A stretch of 64,000 nt of DNA from Ceratothoa steindachneri (GCA_963969495.1 OZ018330.1:49245206-49309205); one strand, 5' to 3'. Counted from the first letter of the stretch, positions 1-12,899 are shown. Numbers and translations: made by a program. Notes: a model not told the origin generated them from the letters alone.

Positions 1-1739
1 CACAACATATCCTGAGAATTCCTGTGCTTGTTGTAAAATTGGAGCGTCAATCTTAATGGATCAATCTTCTAAAAAAAACTAATGAACATTATTTTTGTTT
101 TTGAAAGTTAAGTTTCTGTCTATCTTTGAAAGTAGCTTGAGATAGTTATGTTATCAATTCCTGTAATTTAGGGGGATTTGAAGCAAATAATATGATGTCA
201 TCAGCTAAGCTAAGGTGAGGTATACTGCGTACAGTGTACTGCGTGAGGTATACCGCAGTACACGGGATTTATTGGATACAGTCACTTGTGCTAGATGGAG
301 AGAGTCACCAGTCTTACCAGATGCACTGGTAATGTGACACTCATTGCTCTCCTAACCGCATAAGTCATGATGACTTAAAGAACTCCCATTAATTTGTATT
401 CCCGTTTCGTAGCGTCACTTAGTTCTCCAGTAGATGCCTTTGTCTTATTCTTATTTGCAAAAGGCGTACATTATAAAATATTTCCCTTTATATTAATCAT
501 AAGGATTTTAATGAGAAATCTGTGACTTGGTAATTTAGTTACTTAAACTTATTGCTAATTTGGAAAGTATTTGTTTACATTTTGGTGTTTTTTTCTGTGC
601 GTGTGTTTTGTATCCCATGACGTTTGCTCTCGCTTGTTTTAGATCTTGTTCCTGAGCAATCTACGATCCCTACCTGTTTTGAAGGAATTGATTATATATA
701 ATCGATATGAGTTTAATGATTTTTTTATGTTGAAAACTGTTTAATCGATCTCACTTTGTATTCCACCTGTTCTCGCTAATGTCCATATTCTCTCTTTTTT
801 CTTTTTGGAAGACGTTCATAATGCAAAGGTTTTCTCCATCTACAAATTCGATTAATCATTTTTCACTTTCATTTCCTTCTCGCCTAATGTGTGAGTCTTC
901 CTAACGATCATCTATCGTGTCTTTATGTTTCACTCTTTGCAGTGAATTCTCCCAGAATCATTTTGTATTGGTAGTTTGCTTGTCATTAACTAATGCTCCA
1001 TAGAACTCTTCAACCCCTTTATTTAAGTGAAGTGCATAGACTTTGCTTATTTGTAGGGAATAATTATTTGATATATTAACTACTAGTTTGATTAATCTAT
1101 AATATATTTCTATAATTTCTTTTCTAAATGGTTCTATGTCGCGGTAAGAAATCCTAATCACTATTATGTGTGTCATTTCTAAATTTATAGAAGAGTATGC
1201 AACCGTTTTCAATTCTATAGTTCCCTTGTCTTCCAGTCTAAATTTGTTGAGAAAAGAGTATACAAAGCAAGGGTTATTAAGCGCTTTTGTTTATTTAAAC
1301 ATATTAAAAAGGAAAAATTAAAGGTGGAAAACCTTTTATATACCATGAATCATTTTTGTATGGTCTGTGATGCACCGAAAATGATTTTCCCAAATATAAA
1401 GGGAAAAAAATGTGTATATAAAACAGCTTCCCCTCAATTTATGGCTTGCGTCTTTTAACTGGGCAATCTATGAAAAAGGGCCCATGCGAAAGAACTTATT
1501 ATACTTAATATTTTATTTCTTTCATATAAATTGTATATCATGAAAGGCAAAGCCTAAATTTAATGTTTAGCAGAAATCCCAAGTCAAGGAAAATATCTGG
1601 AGTTATCCTTTTTATTTACTGGCGACGTATAATCAAATTAACTGATATATTTAAAAAATATGCAAGACTTCAGTTTACTCTGGTTAAAAAAATATATCAC
1701 TCCTTAATTGTATATTAAATCAAATACAAGGACCCTTTA
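1..1739. other. AT-rich stretch, no gene recognised
   Basis: No ORF with a recognisable domain was seen on either strand. A minus-strand 84-codon ORF at 958-1212 has no motif I know. A short imperfect direct repeat of GGTATAC(T/C)GC lies around 218-255. The stretch may include the decayed 3' end of the minus-strand LINE that follows. Confidence 0.5.
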
Positions 1740-1880
1740 ATTTAGTTTAAGTCTCGCTTGCAACTCACTACCACACAGAAGAATTTTATTTACTTTTTAG
1801 CACTTTTGACAGAAGTTTCTTGTTATTTTCAAGTTGCGTGATTTTCAAAAGAAACAAGTTAGGGTTACTTACTTATCTAG

Positions 1881-4245
1881 TTACCTACATTCGATACTTA
1901 TGTGTCTAGGGGACAGTTTAAATTTATGACCACGAGTAGCTACCATAGGAGCCAAGTTAAAAATTTCATTAGGAGACAATGCATACTTAGCCTTAAAAGT
2001 TTTCCAACATTTTATTAGATCTGCTTTGAGTAGACGACCTTTAACAGAGTATAGGTTGTCTCTGTAACCTTTCAGCATAAGTAAAATCAGCCATACTATC
2101 AATATTACTCGTCCATCTCCTCTAAATACTTTCTAATAGGTTTAAGTCATTTATATATCCAGTAGCCCAAACACAAACTGATAATTCCAACAATAGCCGA
2201 ATATAATTCCTGTAGATGGGCAACATAAAATCAGTTGACCTGCATAACGCGGACCTGAAAATGTTGGAAGCAAGATTAGCTGCCCTAGTAGTGATATGCT
2301 GAATGTGGAGATCAAATTTTAGAGAAGTATCTATTGTGATACCTAAGTTGACATGAGACTCAACATATTTGATAGGAACATTGTAAAGATATTTAGAGAA
2401 TGATCGAAGAGAGTTGCAATCCACTTTGTTTCCCCTTTGAAACCTCATTACAACACACTTGCTAGTATTCAGAAATTTATCAGGGAAATATCCTTCTGGG
2501 CAAGGGAAAGATCTATAAGAGTATCCAATAGACTAGAGTAACGAATTTTAAGATAAATGTTAAGGTCGTCAGTGAAGTTGTAATATTTACAACGGATACC
2601 CCTAGCAATACAATTAATATAAACCAAAAACAGGATTGGGCCCAACACCGAACCCTGCGGTGCACCACTTCTTACCATTCCTCGTCTACTAGACTCCCGT
2701 TTGATAACAACAAACATACTTCTATCGGTCAGAAAAGAATGAATCCAATCTAGGAAACGTCACTCTATGCCTAACCTACCTAATTTTTGAAGCAAAATTT
2801 CAAAATTGATCACATCAAAAGCCTTAGAACAATCAAAATGCATAACATCAATGACAAAACCTTGATCGATCCAATCAGAAACATCACCATATGCCAACAG
2901 AAGCTGATCCTCGACTGAAATATCTCTACGAAAGCAAAACTATTCCTGGGCTAGAATGCCATTTATTTCTAAATACTGAAATAACCTGGCACTAACAATA
3001 CGTTCCATTGTTTTAAAACAAACAGACGTAATACTTATGGGCCTATAATTCAGTGGATCTGAGCGATCGCCCCTCTTGAAGATAGGGATGATATTCGAAA
3101 CTAACCATTCACGGGGTAATTAACATGTCAAGAAAGAGTCCTTGAAAATTAGATACAAAGGATAAGCAACATAATTCTTTAAGGACTTTAGGATGGATAC
3201 CATCAGCACCCATACTAGAAGAATCATCCAGTGCCTCCAAAAAATTACACACTTCCGAAATAGTAAATTCAATATTATTTAAGGAGCCATCAAACAACTG
3301 GTGGGGAATAGGAGCATTCAACGCATCCACCCTATAAACAAAAGAAAAAGACTCGGCGAACAATTCTGCCATTGTCTGTTTTCCATACACAATAGTTCGA
3401 ACTGTTGTTTTAAGAGAGCCCATAGTTGACCTACCAATTTTTTTTGTGAATATAAGAATAAAAAGCCTTAGGATAGTTTAAGAAGTGATCAGTTAAGTTC
3501 TGCTCATGAGATTTCTGAGAAAGGAAATGAAAATTTCGATACTCATAATTAAGATTTTGAAATGCTCCAGATGATTCATAGTTTGAACAGAACATCTACC
3601 ATGAGCACAATGGTTTTTAAATTCATTCCAAGCAGAAGCTCTCCTCCTAGACAATGCATTAAGTGAACCATCAATTAATTTATTACTTGGAGCGGAATAC
3701 TTTGGAACATAACAGTTCACAAGATAGGTCAAAATATCTAGAAATTTAGTATATTTTTCTTGCATATTAAGATCTAAAAATTCAGAATCTCAATCAGTTT
3801 CCAGTAAAGATTCCTTGATTTAGTTATAGCTTCCCTTGTGCCAGAAAAATTTAGGTTGAGGATCATTGTTCAGATCTCAGGAGAAACCGAAATTATAGGT
3901 AAATGATACAGAACAATGGTCATAATGGGGGTAACTAAAGCAAAACAGATACAAGACCGATTCTATCTATCTCAGAAGATAAAACTAGATCAAGAATATT
4001 CCCTGATCTGAGATAAGTCACCCCCTCAACATACTTTACAAGACCCAGTTCAACAAAACAATAGTAAAAACTCCGATCACAGATGGGTAAATTTTCAAAA
4101 CTGTCAAAATTCTTCCAGACAATGGTGCTCAAGTTAAAGTCACCAAAGATTTGAACCTCTCTACCATTGCAAAAATTCATTAAATAGTTAATCAAACCAT
4201 TGTTTTCGAGGACAGAATATGACGGTGGTCTATAAACTACAACGA
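1881..4245 (-). pseudogene. Endonuclease-reverse transcriptase ORF2 remnant of the PHD-type CR1
   Basis: Endonuclease signatures are VYRPPS, GDFN and ILDLVLS (4245-3935). Reverse transcriptase signatures are MGADGIHPKVLKEL (before 3180), NYRPIS (about 3045), DCSKAFDVINFE (about 2825), GAPQGSVLGPILFLVYIN (about 2660) and the catalytic block FTDDLNIY (about 2575). The C-terminal part includes NLGITIDTSLKFDLHI (about 2350) and RGHKFKL (about 1920), which is typical of CR1-like elements. At least five frame breaks separate the blocks, so the protein cannot be made from this copy. It is a different family from the esterase-type CR1 copies at 22956-26440 and 37225-42207. Confidence 0.85.
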
Positions 4246-4247
4246 CA

Positions 4248-4682
4248 TTAAAGGAAATATTTGTTAAGAAAACAACACATAATACGGATAATGGTTTTCC
4301 AAAACTCGGAATGCAAATTATTTTTTAATGTATAAACAGACCTAGCATTATTTGAAGCTCTACAGGCTGTACAAATAAATACTATTCGCTGGCCATTATG
4401 AAATTTTATGGCTTCAACTACATTATCAGGAAGATCTAGGCACTTGGGCTTACGATCAAACCACGAGTCACAGCAATCCCATCCTATGACAGTTTCATCA
4501 GTAATTGAGTTACAAGTACAACATTTATAATTAATGCCATTTGTATTATATAAATTAGACCAAGTATGCGAATTAATTGACTGGTCTCCCGCCCCTCTTA
4601 CCCTCCTACGACCCGTCTCCGTTGACATGCCGCAAGAATAAGTGGTTACACCAACTAGGCTTGGAAGCATCGACGAGAACAC
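4248..4682 (-). pseudogene. PHD-finger ORF of the minus-strand CR1-like LINE
   Basis: The minus-strand frame encodes 144 residues. Residues 53-108 read as a PHD finger: KCCTC, then WDCCDSWF, then KCLDLP, then FICTACR. These match the Cys4-His-Cys3 layout, except that the His normally found in WFH is Asp (WFD), so one zinc ligand looks lost. PHD fingers often bind histone tails, and their role in LINE proteins is not settled. After about residue 115 the frame leaves the domain and runs into the truncated endonuclease. The ATG at 4682 is only the first in frame and may not be the original start. Confidence 0.75.
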
Positions 4683-5979
4683 GTCCGATCGCTATCGCTG
4701 ATGTTGCTACTACTCTCAATTGTTCGCTTATTTCTCATTTTTAATTAGGCTGACGTTAATGAAGTTTAGTTATTGTTCACAATTATGGCTGTGCATACGA
4801 ACTTAAATACACTTGAATCTTCTTCCCTAAAAACCCAAACAAGACCTTGTTTATACTAATTATTATCTCCATTATTAGAGAAATTGAGAGATAAAAACTT
4901 ATAATAAACTAGGTTCTGTTCTGTTCCCCTAAAATTAGGTTCATTAGAGGTTTTGTTTAAAACCTAGCTGATTTTATTTTGTGATTGTGTCATCATGAAC
5001 TAAGCTAATATCGATTTTTCTCGATCTCCTCTATTTAAAAGGTTAAACATTTTATTGAAAATCCTGGGATAAAAACAGAGAATTTTTGCATATATTAAGT
5101 TGTTCATAAAAGTGTAGGGAATTTGTTTGACTTTGATCACTGAAAATAAAAATAAATAAACTCTAAAAGTAGATTATATTTTGATAAAGCTGGTAACTCT
5201 GAGCTTTCACCAGCTATTTTAATAGAAAAACTTTCTCGAAAAGTATTTTCGAAGGTACATCTCGGAGTGAATATTTCACTTACAGTATCTTTTAATGCCT
5301 TTTACATCCATCTAATTATTAGTTATTATAAGTAAGGACTGTATCCGTGCTGTAATTAATGACGGCGATACTTAAACAACAATTGTGTTTTTTTCATTGA
5401 TTTGGTAATACTGAAATGTATGGATAGATTGAATTTCAGAACTTTACTCTTTAAAATATAATACACCTACACCTGAAAATATCTATTATTATGTATTATT
5501 GATTAATTGACTAGGTAATAGTATAAAGTATAGGGATTAATTAAATTTCAAGACGTTGTCTACACACCTTAAAATGAGAGTCGCCTTCACCTAGAATTTT
5601 TCTCCAAAGTTAACAGAGAAGCAAAGTAAAACTTCTCATTATTTAGATATAATTTTTATTATTTTTCATAAATAATCTAAAATGTAGGTTATTGCCACTT
5701 GATTTTTAAAATTCTGAGGAATCTTCTCCTCTTACTACAATTATTAAAATTTTCAATTATTTCCACCAATACTTTGAAAAACATTCTATGACTTACCTTT
5801 GTTTATTTTCGAGTAAGACCTACTTAAAATTACTTAAGTATAAGTAAAACAAATTACACTAAAATGCTCTCTTGTTTTTTAACTATTTGCTGGCTTCCTA
5901 AAAACATAAATTATTAGTTACTTAGTTTAAACTTCTGATAAATGTAGGTATGTATTAAGACATAAACTATGATAATACT

Positions 5980-5984
<5 letters not shown>
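4683..5984. other. AT-rich stretch, no gene recognised
   Basis: No ORF of note and no known domain on either strand. The sequence is AT-rich with homopolymer runs and looks like ordinary intergenic or intronic DNA. Confidence 0.5.

Positions 5985-6048
<64 letters not shown>
5985..6048. repeat. (AT)n microsatellite
   Basis: An uninterrupted AT dinucleotide run of 64 bases. Confidence 0.98.
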
Positions 6049-6051
<3 letters not shown>

Positions 6052-6640
6052 AATTTCCTAGTTTCTGAACACTATTATAACTAAAAACTGTTTTGGTGCT
6101 ATAATTTGGACCTTATCATTCCGAAATATACTAAGACTATACATTTCATTTTCAGAGATAGCCGATTATTGGTTAACCTAAGGGGTAACTATTTCAGTTA
6201 AAAACAGCTCAAAACCTCGACAAGCAATGAAATTAGCATCTGTTAGACCTATATTCTGTATCAGAAGACACTGGTATTGAAAACACCCCTTATTTTAATC
6301 ATAAGTGGCAGAAAAAGAAATTAACCCAAGACCTGTAATAAACTATTCGTATCTGTTTAACTAAGACGAGAGATGAACTCTGGTAAAGAAATGAGCCTTA
6401 ATCCTATGGTTCTTCGGAATACCATATTGAGTCCTGGCTAGTAGAGATTGTTTCAGTTTTCAAGCAGTTGTGTAACAGTCTCAAGAGTATTACAGTATTA
6501 CAGACTAGCAAAGGTTCTTAGATCCATTCTCTGGGTAGTTTTGAGATGGATAGAATAAAGATTTGAAGGAATTTATTGATTAATTGATAATAAAAAGGGA
6601 ATGAGTAAGAGAATTGATAGAGGTGAAAAATATGGTTATT
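6049..6640. other. No gene recognised
   Basis: About 590 bases between a microsatellite and a SINE with no recognisable coding or RNA feature. Confidence 0.5.
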
Positions 6641-6847
6641 TAGAGCTCATTCTAGCCGAATGGATACAGCGTTGGCCTCCCAATGTCGCGGTACTGGTTT
6701 CGATTCCGAACCCCGGCATGAGCGGACCGAAACGTCAGCGCACGTTGGTGGACGCGCTGTGCTCACCCCGTTTTGGGGTGGGTAGATCTTACACTTCACA
6801 CATAGCCAATCACACCACTGCTTTCTTTTCTCTCCCGCTTTAACAGC

Positions 6848-6886
<39 letters not shown>

Positions 6887-7165
6887 TCTATGTTCCAAGG
6901 AATCCTGCCGAGAGGTATCTATATATACATACCTCTGACGCAGAACAGCTCCCACTCCCCAGAGGTAACGAAGGCTTCCACCTGAACGCTGTTTAGTGTC
7001 AAAACATAATACTTCCTGGCACCTCTCCTCAAACGAGAACAGGCTCCTGGGGACCTCAGGCCGACCAGCGATTGTCATACTGACATTATATAAATTTCAT
7101 TATCCGGTCGGGGATCCTCCCAGTATCATGGAGGGATTAGCGCTGACTAACTAACAAATATGCTT
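6641..7165 (+). mobile_element. tRNA-derived SINE, copy 1
   Basis: A pol III box A (TAGCCGAATGG, 6653-6663) and a box B (GTTTCGATTCC, 6697-6707, one mismatch to GGTTCGANNCC) lie 34 bases apart near the left end. No acceptor stem can be closed around them, so this is a SINE head and not a tRNA gene. The body (about 6890-7165) matches the reverse complement of 36140-36440, including AAAACATAATACTTCCTGGC and CAGCGATTGTCATACTGAC on this strand. The element contains a (CA)n run. The ends are estimated. Confidence 0.7.
6851..6885. repeat. (CA)n microsatellite inside the SINE
   Basis: A run of about 17 CA units. The second SINE copy has a shorter (GT)n on its own strand at the matching place (about 36410-36420), so the run was probably part of the ancestral element. 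Confidence 0.95.
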
Positions 7166-7595
7166 ATATTTGCTCTGGAGAAGAACGCATCTTTTGCTTT
7201 CTTCTTTTATTTTTTATTTTAATTTTCTTGTTGTCTTCAGCGCCACAATTGGTGCTTTAAAAGAAATATCGACGTGCAATTAAGTATAGGTACCAGAAAG
7301 ATGGTTATAATAAAATATATTTTCACTTAATAATAAGTAAGAAGAATATTTTCTCAACTAAGGTATTAGTTATTAACGCATCATGTGGTTAGGCTTCGTC
7401 TTCATCAGGTCAATTACACATGATGAATCGATTTAATGTGTCCATCATTTTATGCATTTACCTCCCACTCTTGAAAGAAAGCTTTACTCATTTTTCTTAA
7501 TTTTAGGGGGGGAGGCTTGTGTAATTTGTTTCCCGTTTTAGCCTATTTTTAAATATCCTCTCTACATCTTGTTTTTAGTTGTTCGCCTCAGCCGT
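7166..7595. other. No gene recognised
   Basis: About 430 bases of AT-rich sequence between the SINE and the RTE relic. Nothing recognisable. Confidence 0.45.
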
Positions 7596-9090
7596 CAAAA
7601 GTAAAGCAGAGTTCAATAGGTAATATTTTGGTCCATCTATCTTGTAATCTTGTCACATGGCTTGACCAGCTTCATTTAAGGTTTCGTAAGCTTTCACAAT
7701 ATCCTGAAGTTTGGTTTGTTTACGTATTCAAAAGGCTGATTTTCTATCAAGCCAATTTATCCCCTTTATAATGTGTTCATGGGATCTTTGTGTTTTACTA
7801 GGTTTTAATGTAAGTTTTTTTGGTCAGGTTCTAAGTTTCTTCTCCATATGCCATAGTTATTATGCAATGGTTTTATACTTTTATTTTCAGGTACATGGGC
7901 ATTTTGCTTTTAAAGATGATGCTTGCTGTTACAAATACTTTCCAGCCTAGAGTGATTCTTCGTTATATTTCTTAATCTTTTCCTGGTGACAATGTAATCT
8001 TTAGACCCAGATAGATATATTTCTCTGCCATTTCATTTTTTCCGTTGTCAATTGTAATGTCTATCATGTCGACCTCTGATTGGCTTGTCATGATTTTTGT
8101 TTTTCCAAGATTTATTTTTATGCAGACTTTAAAGCATTTGTTTTGCCAGTTTAGTCTCCTGAAGATTTCTTTTAGACAGGAAGTGAATAATTTCGGAGAG
8201 ATACTATCTCCTTGTCATACACATTTCTGTAAATGAAAGATGTCTGAATCCTTAATTAATCTAATATAGGATCTGAAATTTTAGTGTATGTGTTCTAGGA
8301 TATTTATGTAGACCGGATGTATAACTTGATTCTTCAAGGCTGTTATGACCGCTGGTGTTTCTATTGAATTAAATGCTTTCTACTAGCCTACAAATACCAA
8401 GTAGGTATAGAGTTATATTATACTTTGAAGTTTCTCAATGAGTTAGTTGAGAATATCTCTGTGATCAATCGTTGAGAAGCCTTTTCTGAAGCCAGCTTGT
8501 TCTCTCGGTTGTTGGTCATCTAGCTGTATTTGCAGTCTTAGTAATGACTCTTGTGAATATGTATAGACACACGAGAGAACTCTAAGTGGTATGCAGATTT
8601 TAAAGTCTGTTTGACCACCTTTTTGTGTGGAAAGGTTATTATTGCATTGTGCCATTCCTCTCGAATCTTGGCTTGTTTTAGAAATTTAGTGAAGAGGCAA
8701 GCTACAATGATATCTTCGGAATCTTTCAGCAAGTCTGAAGCAATTTTGTCCTGATCTTGTGATTTGTGGCTCTTTATTTGTTTGATTGTAATCTTAATTT
8801 ATGATTTGAACGGTAGATACATTATTGAGGATTGTTGATTGGTTGTGACTCTGGATGATGTTCTTGCTTGTGTATAACTTTTCATACTACTCTTTAGTTC
8901 TATTAGCTATTTTTTTCTCGGTCTTGGATGAGTGTACCATCTTCCTCTTTCAAAGCTACTATGTGATATTTAACTTTTAAAGTATCTTTTTAGACATTTT
9001 ATATCCCATACATTCTTTGATGGTGTTTTCAACAATAGTTGCATTATATTTTCTGATGATGAATTTATTGTAGTCTGTGGAACTGATGGA
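7596..9090 (-). mobile_element. RTE-clade LINE reverse transcriptase remnant, minus strand
   Basis: The minus-strand translation gives RTE-type signatures in order: ENTIKECMGYK (about 9035), ALKEEDGTLIQDRE-like text with breaks (about 8950), IVACLFTKFLKQAKI then EWHNAII (about 8680), QPREQAGFRKGFSTIDHRD (about 8480), QGDSISPKLFT (about 8200), then EKYIYLGLKITLSPGKD (about 7985) and RRITLGWKVF. QPREQAGFR.G.STIDH and a YLG..I block are characteristic of RTE and BovB-like reverse transcriptases. Several frameshifts and stops are present. The stretch that should hold the catalytic FADD motif, between the QGDSISPKLF block and the KTKIM block, is missing. This is a dead copy. Confidence 0.75.
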
Positions 9091-11157
9091 AGAGTAAGTG
9101 ATCAGATTTGGCTGAGTGTATTAGTAACATTAATTAAAAAGTTGTTTTTCTATCATTGAAATAGGGCTTAGACCAATATTTTGGGATAGACAGATCAAAA
9201 GTGATTTTCATTAATAACTTAAGAGAAGGGTAAACCTAAGGTAGACGTTTCTGTAGTATATGACTGAACGCTACATTCTAGGTTAAGAGAAAATCATTAA
9301 GATGGATGGACGTTCAGAACCAAGTCAATAATAATTTACCTCTGCTTATTTCGTTTTCCGCGCAAACTCCAGGAGTTATAAGCTGCCTTAATTGGACTAA
9401 TTCATCCGTCTGTTGTATCATTTGATGACTATTTTATTTATCCTTGCTCAAGATATTGTTCATTATATTTCTCTATGTTTAGTTCATGTTCAGTTTAACT
9501 GCGAGACTGGATTATTATATAAAAACCGTAAATAGCGTGAAGTCTCGCTTTGTCTCGATAATTTTGAATTTGGAATGTGATAGTGATTGTCTGCAGCCTA
9601 AATGACATTTTTGCGTGATTTTTAATCGAGTGAAATCTATACCAAATATAGCAAGAAATATTTCAAGCCATAATTTTAGAACTCTACCTAATTTAGGTCT
9701 TCCTTTTATAGTTTTTGTCACGGGACGATTTATTAGATGGGTATAAACGGCTTTTAATCATACGAGAATGTCAGGCATAGCATGCTCGACCATGTGGTAG
9801 CTACTCGTAATATCTGTAATATGTTCCATCTCTGCCCCATCACCCACAGTTTTTCCTCCTGCCTGCAATGTCAGGAGAGCATTGATTCCGCTTTCTTTAC
9901 AAATCTTTGCTTCAAACTTTCTGGGAGATAAACCGCCGTTGCTGCTTCGTTTTAAAATCAAGCAAAAAATAGGTAGTTTTCATTATTAAAAAATATATGA
10001 CAAATGCAATTACTACTCACGAATTCGCTGCAATAACTGTTGAAAAACTTACAGATTCTTGTTTTGTAATCACTTCTACAGTTTACAGTAGGTTTGCGTT
10101 AGTATGTTGATTGTAACGTTTGTGATTGATTATGAATATTCTTGAATGACGAGTAATTTCTTTTATCTCTTTTGAGTGCTCGAGACATGGTTGAACTCAC
10201 TCGAGTTGGAACGTGTCTCGTGGACCCAAGTATATTCGCAAGCAGACTTTCTCACGAAAAAAATTCTTGCTTTGTTTTGCGTCGATGACATAAACAAAAT
10301 TATAATTTTGCTATGATAAGAAACGTTGATTTCCGACTCAGAGCTGTAATGAGGCTTAAAGTAAAAAAAAAAACGGAGGGCTATACAAATCATGGAGGCG
10401 TTAAAGGAAGCTTATGGAACTGTTTCTCCAAAAAAACTTAGAAATCGATCAAGCGTTTTAAATGCTAGAAAATCTATTAGATGAATCCGGAGAAGGTTGA
10501 GCATCAATTGACATTAACAGTATTAAGTCTATTGCTGCGGTCAAGGAATTGGTGAAGCTTGAAGTTTAAATTGAACAAGTGAGTGTTGAGAATGGGTAAT
10601 AAAATATAGTTAATAGAACTAAAAAAACAAAGATATACTTGCCCTGGTGCTGAGAGCATCTCTAATGTTGCTTTTAATTTCTCTTCCTCTATATATTGTG
10701 TCAATATCACTAGGGGGATCCACTGGTGGTTTGGGGATCGAACGGATCGATCGCCTGTTTCTTGTAGCACTTTTATTTTAATTTAGTTAAATATATATCT
10801 TTTTCATCCGTTTAGGCTTTCAATCTTTTTATTTTTTTCTTTTGCTTACTTTTTAACTGATTGCTACCTTTTTGTTTCTTTTTACTTGAGTTTGTGCGCT
10901 TCGCCTCTTTTTAGTTTTATTTTTTTTAATTTGTTTGTTTCCTTTTTTTGATTGATCACGGTTAGTTTGGGCTTTATGCCTCTTTTTATTTTATTTTTTA
11001 TTTGTTCTTCATTCATGGGAAGAATATTTTTCCCTTGTGTTTCATTTATTTCGTTTGTCTTTGAATTTCTTTGTTTCAAATTGTTACTTAGTGATATTTA
11101 TGAATTTTGTTCGGTTGTTCCTATCACGTGTGGTGTATATTGAGTCTGTTGCTTCCA
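9091..11157. other. AT-rich stretch, no gene recognised
   Basis: Several 60-90 codon ORFs occur on the minus strand (9515-9721, 9758-9961, 10163-10393, 10504-10770), but none carries a motif I recognise and they do not join into one frame. T-rich tracts fill 10780-11100. Decayed transposon sequence is possible. Confidence 0.45.
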
Positions 11158-12378
11158 GGGAATATAGTCTCCCGCTCGGGAATCGGGAATATAGTCTCCC
11201 GCTCTGGAATCGGGAATATAGTCTCCCGCTCGGGAATCGGAAATATAGTCTCCCGCTCGGGAATCGGGAATATAGTCTCCCGCTCGGGAATCGGGAATAT
11301 AGTCTCCCGCTCGGGAATCGGGAATATAGTCTCCCGCTCGGGAATCGGGAATATAGTCTCCCGCTCGGGAATCGGGAATATAGTCTCCCGCTCGGGAATC
11401 GGAAATATAGTCTCCCGCTCGGGAATCGGAAATATAGTCTCCCGCTCGGGAATCGGGAATATAGTCTCCCGCTCGGGAATCGGGAATATAGTCTCCCGCT
11501 CGGGAATCGGGAATGTAGTCTCCCGCTCGGGAATCGGAAATATAGTCTCCCGCTCGGGAATCGGGAATATAGTCTCCCGCTCGGGAATCGGGAATATAGT
11601 CTCCCGCTCGGGAATCGGAAATATAGTCTCCCGCTCGGGAATCGGGAATATAGTCTCCCGCTCGGGAATCGGGAATATAGTCTCCCGCTTGGGAATCGGG
11701 AATATAGTCTCCCCCTTGGGAATCGGGAATATAGTCTCCCGCTCGGGAATCGGGAATATAGTCTCCCGCTCGGGAATCGGGAATATAGTCTCCCGCTCGG
11801 GAATCGGGAATATAGTCTCCCGCTCGGGAATCGGGAATATAGTCTCCCGCTCGGGTATCGGGAATATAGTCTCCCGCTCGGGAATCGGGAATATAGTCTC
11901 CCGCTCGGGAATCGGGAATATAGTCTCCCGCTCGAGAATCGGGAATATAGTCTTCCGCTCGGGAATCGGGAATATAGTCTCCCGCTCGGGAATCGGGAAT
12001 ATAGTCTCCCGCTCTGGAATCGGGAATATAGTCTCCCGCTCGGGAATACGGAATATAGTCTCCTGCTCGGGAATACGGAATATAGTCTCCCGCTCGGGAA
12101 TCGGGAATATAGTCTCCCCCTCGGGAATCGGGAATATAGTCTCCCGCTCGGGAATCGGGAATATAGTCTCCCGCTCGGGAATCGGGAATATAGTCTCCCG
12201 CTCGGGAATCGGGAATATAGTCTCCCGCTCGGGAATCGGGTATATAGTCTCCCGCTCGGGAATCGGGAATATAGTCTCCCGCTCGGGAATCGGGAATATA
12301 GTCTCCCGCTCGGGAATCGGGAATATAGTCTCCCGCTCGGAAATCGGGAATATAGTCTCCCGCTCGGAAATATAGTTC
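11158..12378. repeat. 27-bp minisatellite, about 45 units
   Basis: A 27-base unit containing GGGAATATAGTCTCCC followed by GCTCGGGAATC is repeated head to tail about 45 times. Most units are identical or differ at one or two bases; variants include GCTCTGG, CCCTTGG and GGAAATATAG. The unit is a multiple of three and lacks stops in two + strand frames, so it creates spurious long ORFs (repeats of EYSLPLGNR and of NIVSRSGIG). CCCGCTCGGG inside the unit can fold into a short hairpin. High uniformity implies recent expansion or homogenisation. Confidence 0.98.
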
Positions 12379-12899
12379 TCCTGTTTACTATACGTTTTCT
12401 TGTTTGAGGAATAGCAATGTCATTTTCTAAAGCAGGGATTATTTGTTCTTCGAGTATAACCCACGTTCTTCTCCTTAACCTTTGTATCTCTTTATTGATT
12501 TGGTTTATCTTCTTTTCTCGTGTAATTGCGTTTGTCTTATGTGGTCACTTCTCCTTGCACAAGCTATTAGCAGCATGATATTGTTCTGTACTCTCTGCAT
12601 TAACCTGACGTCATCTAGCTTCCGGCGGTGCCCCTAAGCAGTTTTTTCCCTAAGAAGGGTGAGGGCTGTATATATCCCTGGTTTCTTGTAGAACGATTGT
12701 TGTTGAGGGTTGTGTGCTTCCAACTCAGCTAGTTGGGCATGGAGCCAGATCGCCAGAAGTTACTCGTAGACTTTATCCTTAATCCCTAGGAGAGAAAATC
12801 GGCTTTTAGTTGACTTGTTGAACGGGAGGTTTGTTCCATTTAGATATAAAAATGATTTCTGCCATTTCTAGACCGTCAGGAAAGGAACACGTGTTCGGG
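12379..12899. other. No gene recognised
   Basis: About 520 bases between the 27-bp array and a LINE relic. It may include the decayed 3' part of the minus-strand Jockey-like relic next to it, but I could not align it to the other copies. Confidence 0.4.

Larger units (their letters stand above)
1740..4682 (-). mobile_element. CR1-clade LINE with PHD finger, decayed, minus strand
   Basis: Read on the minus strand the parts appear in CR1 order: a PHD-type zinc finger (about 4530-4360), the C-terminal half of an APE-type endonuclease (about 4245-3935), a linker (3765-3493), reverse transcriptase (3423-2450) and a C-terminal domain (2448-1881). PHD fingers in CR1-like elements are established knowledge. 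The first half of the endonuclease is missing between the PHD and the residues VYRPPS, so an internal deletion is inferred. Frameshifts and stops break the coding sequence throughout. The 5' edge is placed at the first readable residue and the 3' edge is approximate. Confidence 0.85.

Noticed and set aside
11037..12407. 456- and 422-codon ORFs with nine-residue repeats
   Set aside because: They follow from a 27-bp minisatellite whose unit is a multiple of three without stops. Several frames are open at once, and there is no start context or domain.
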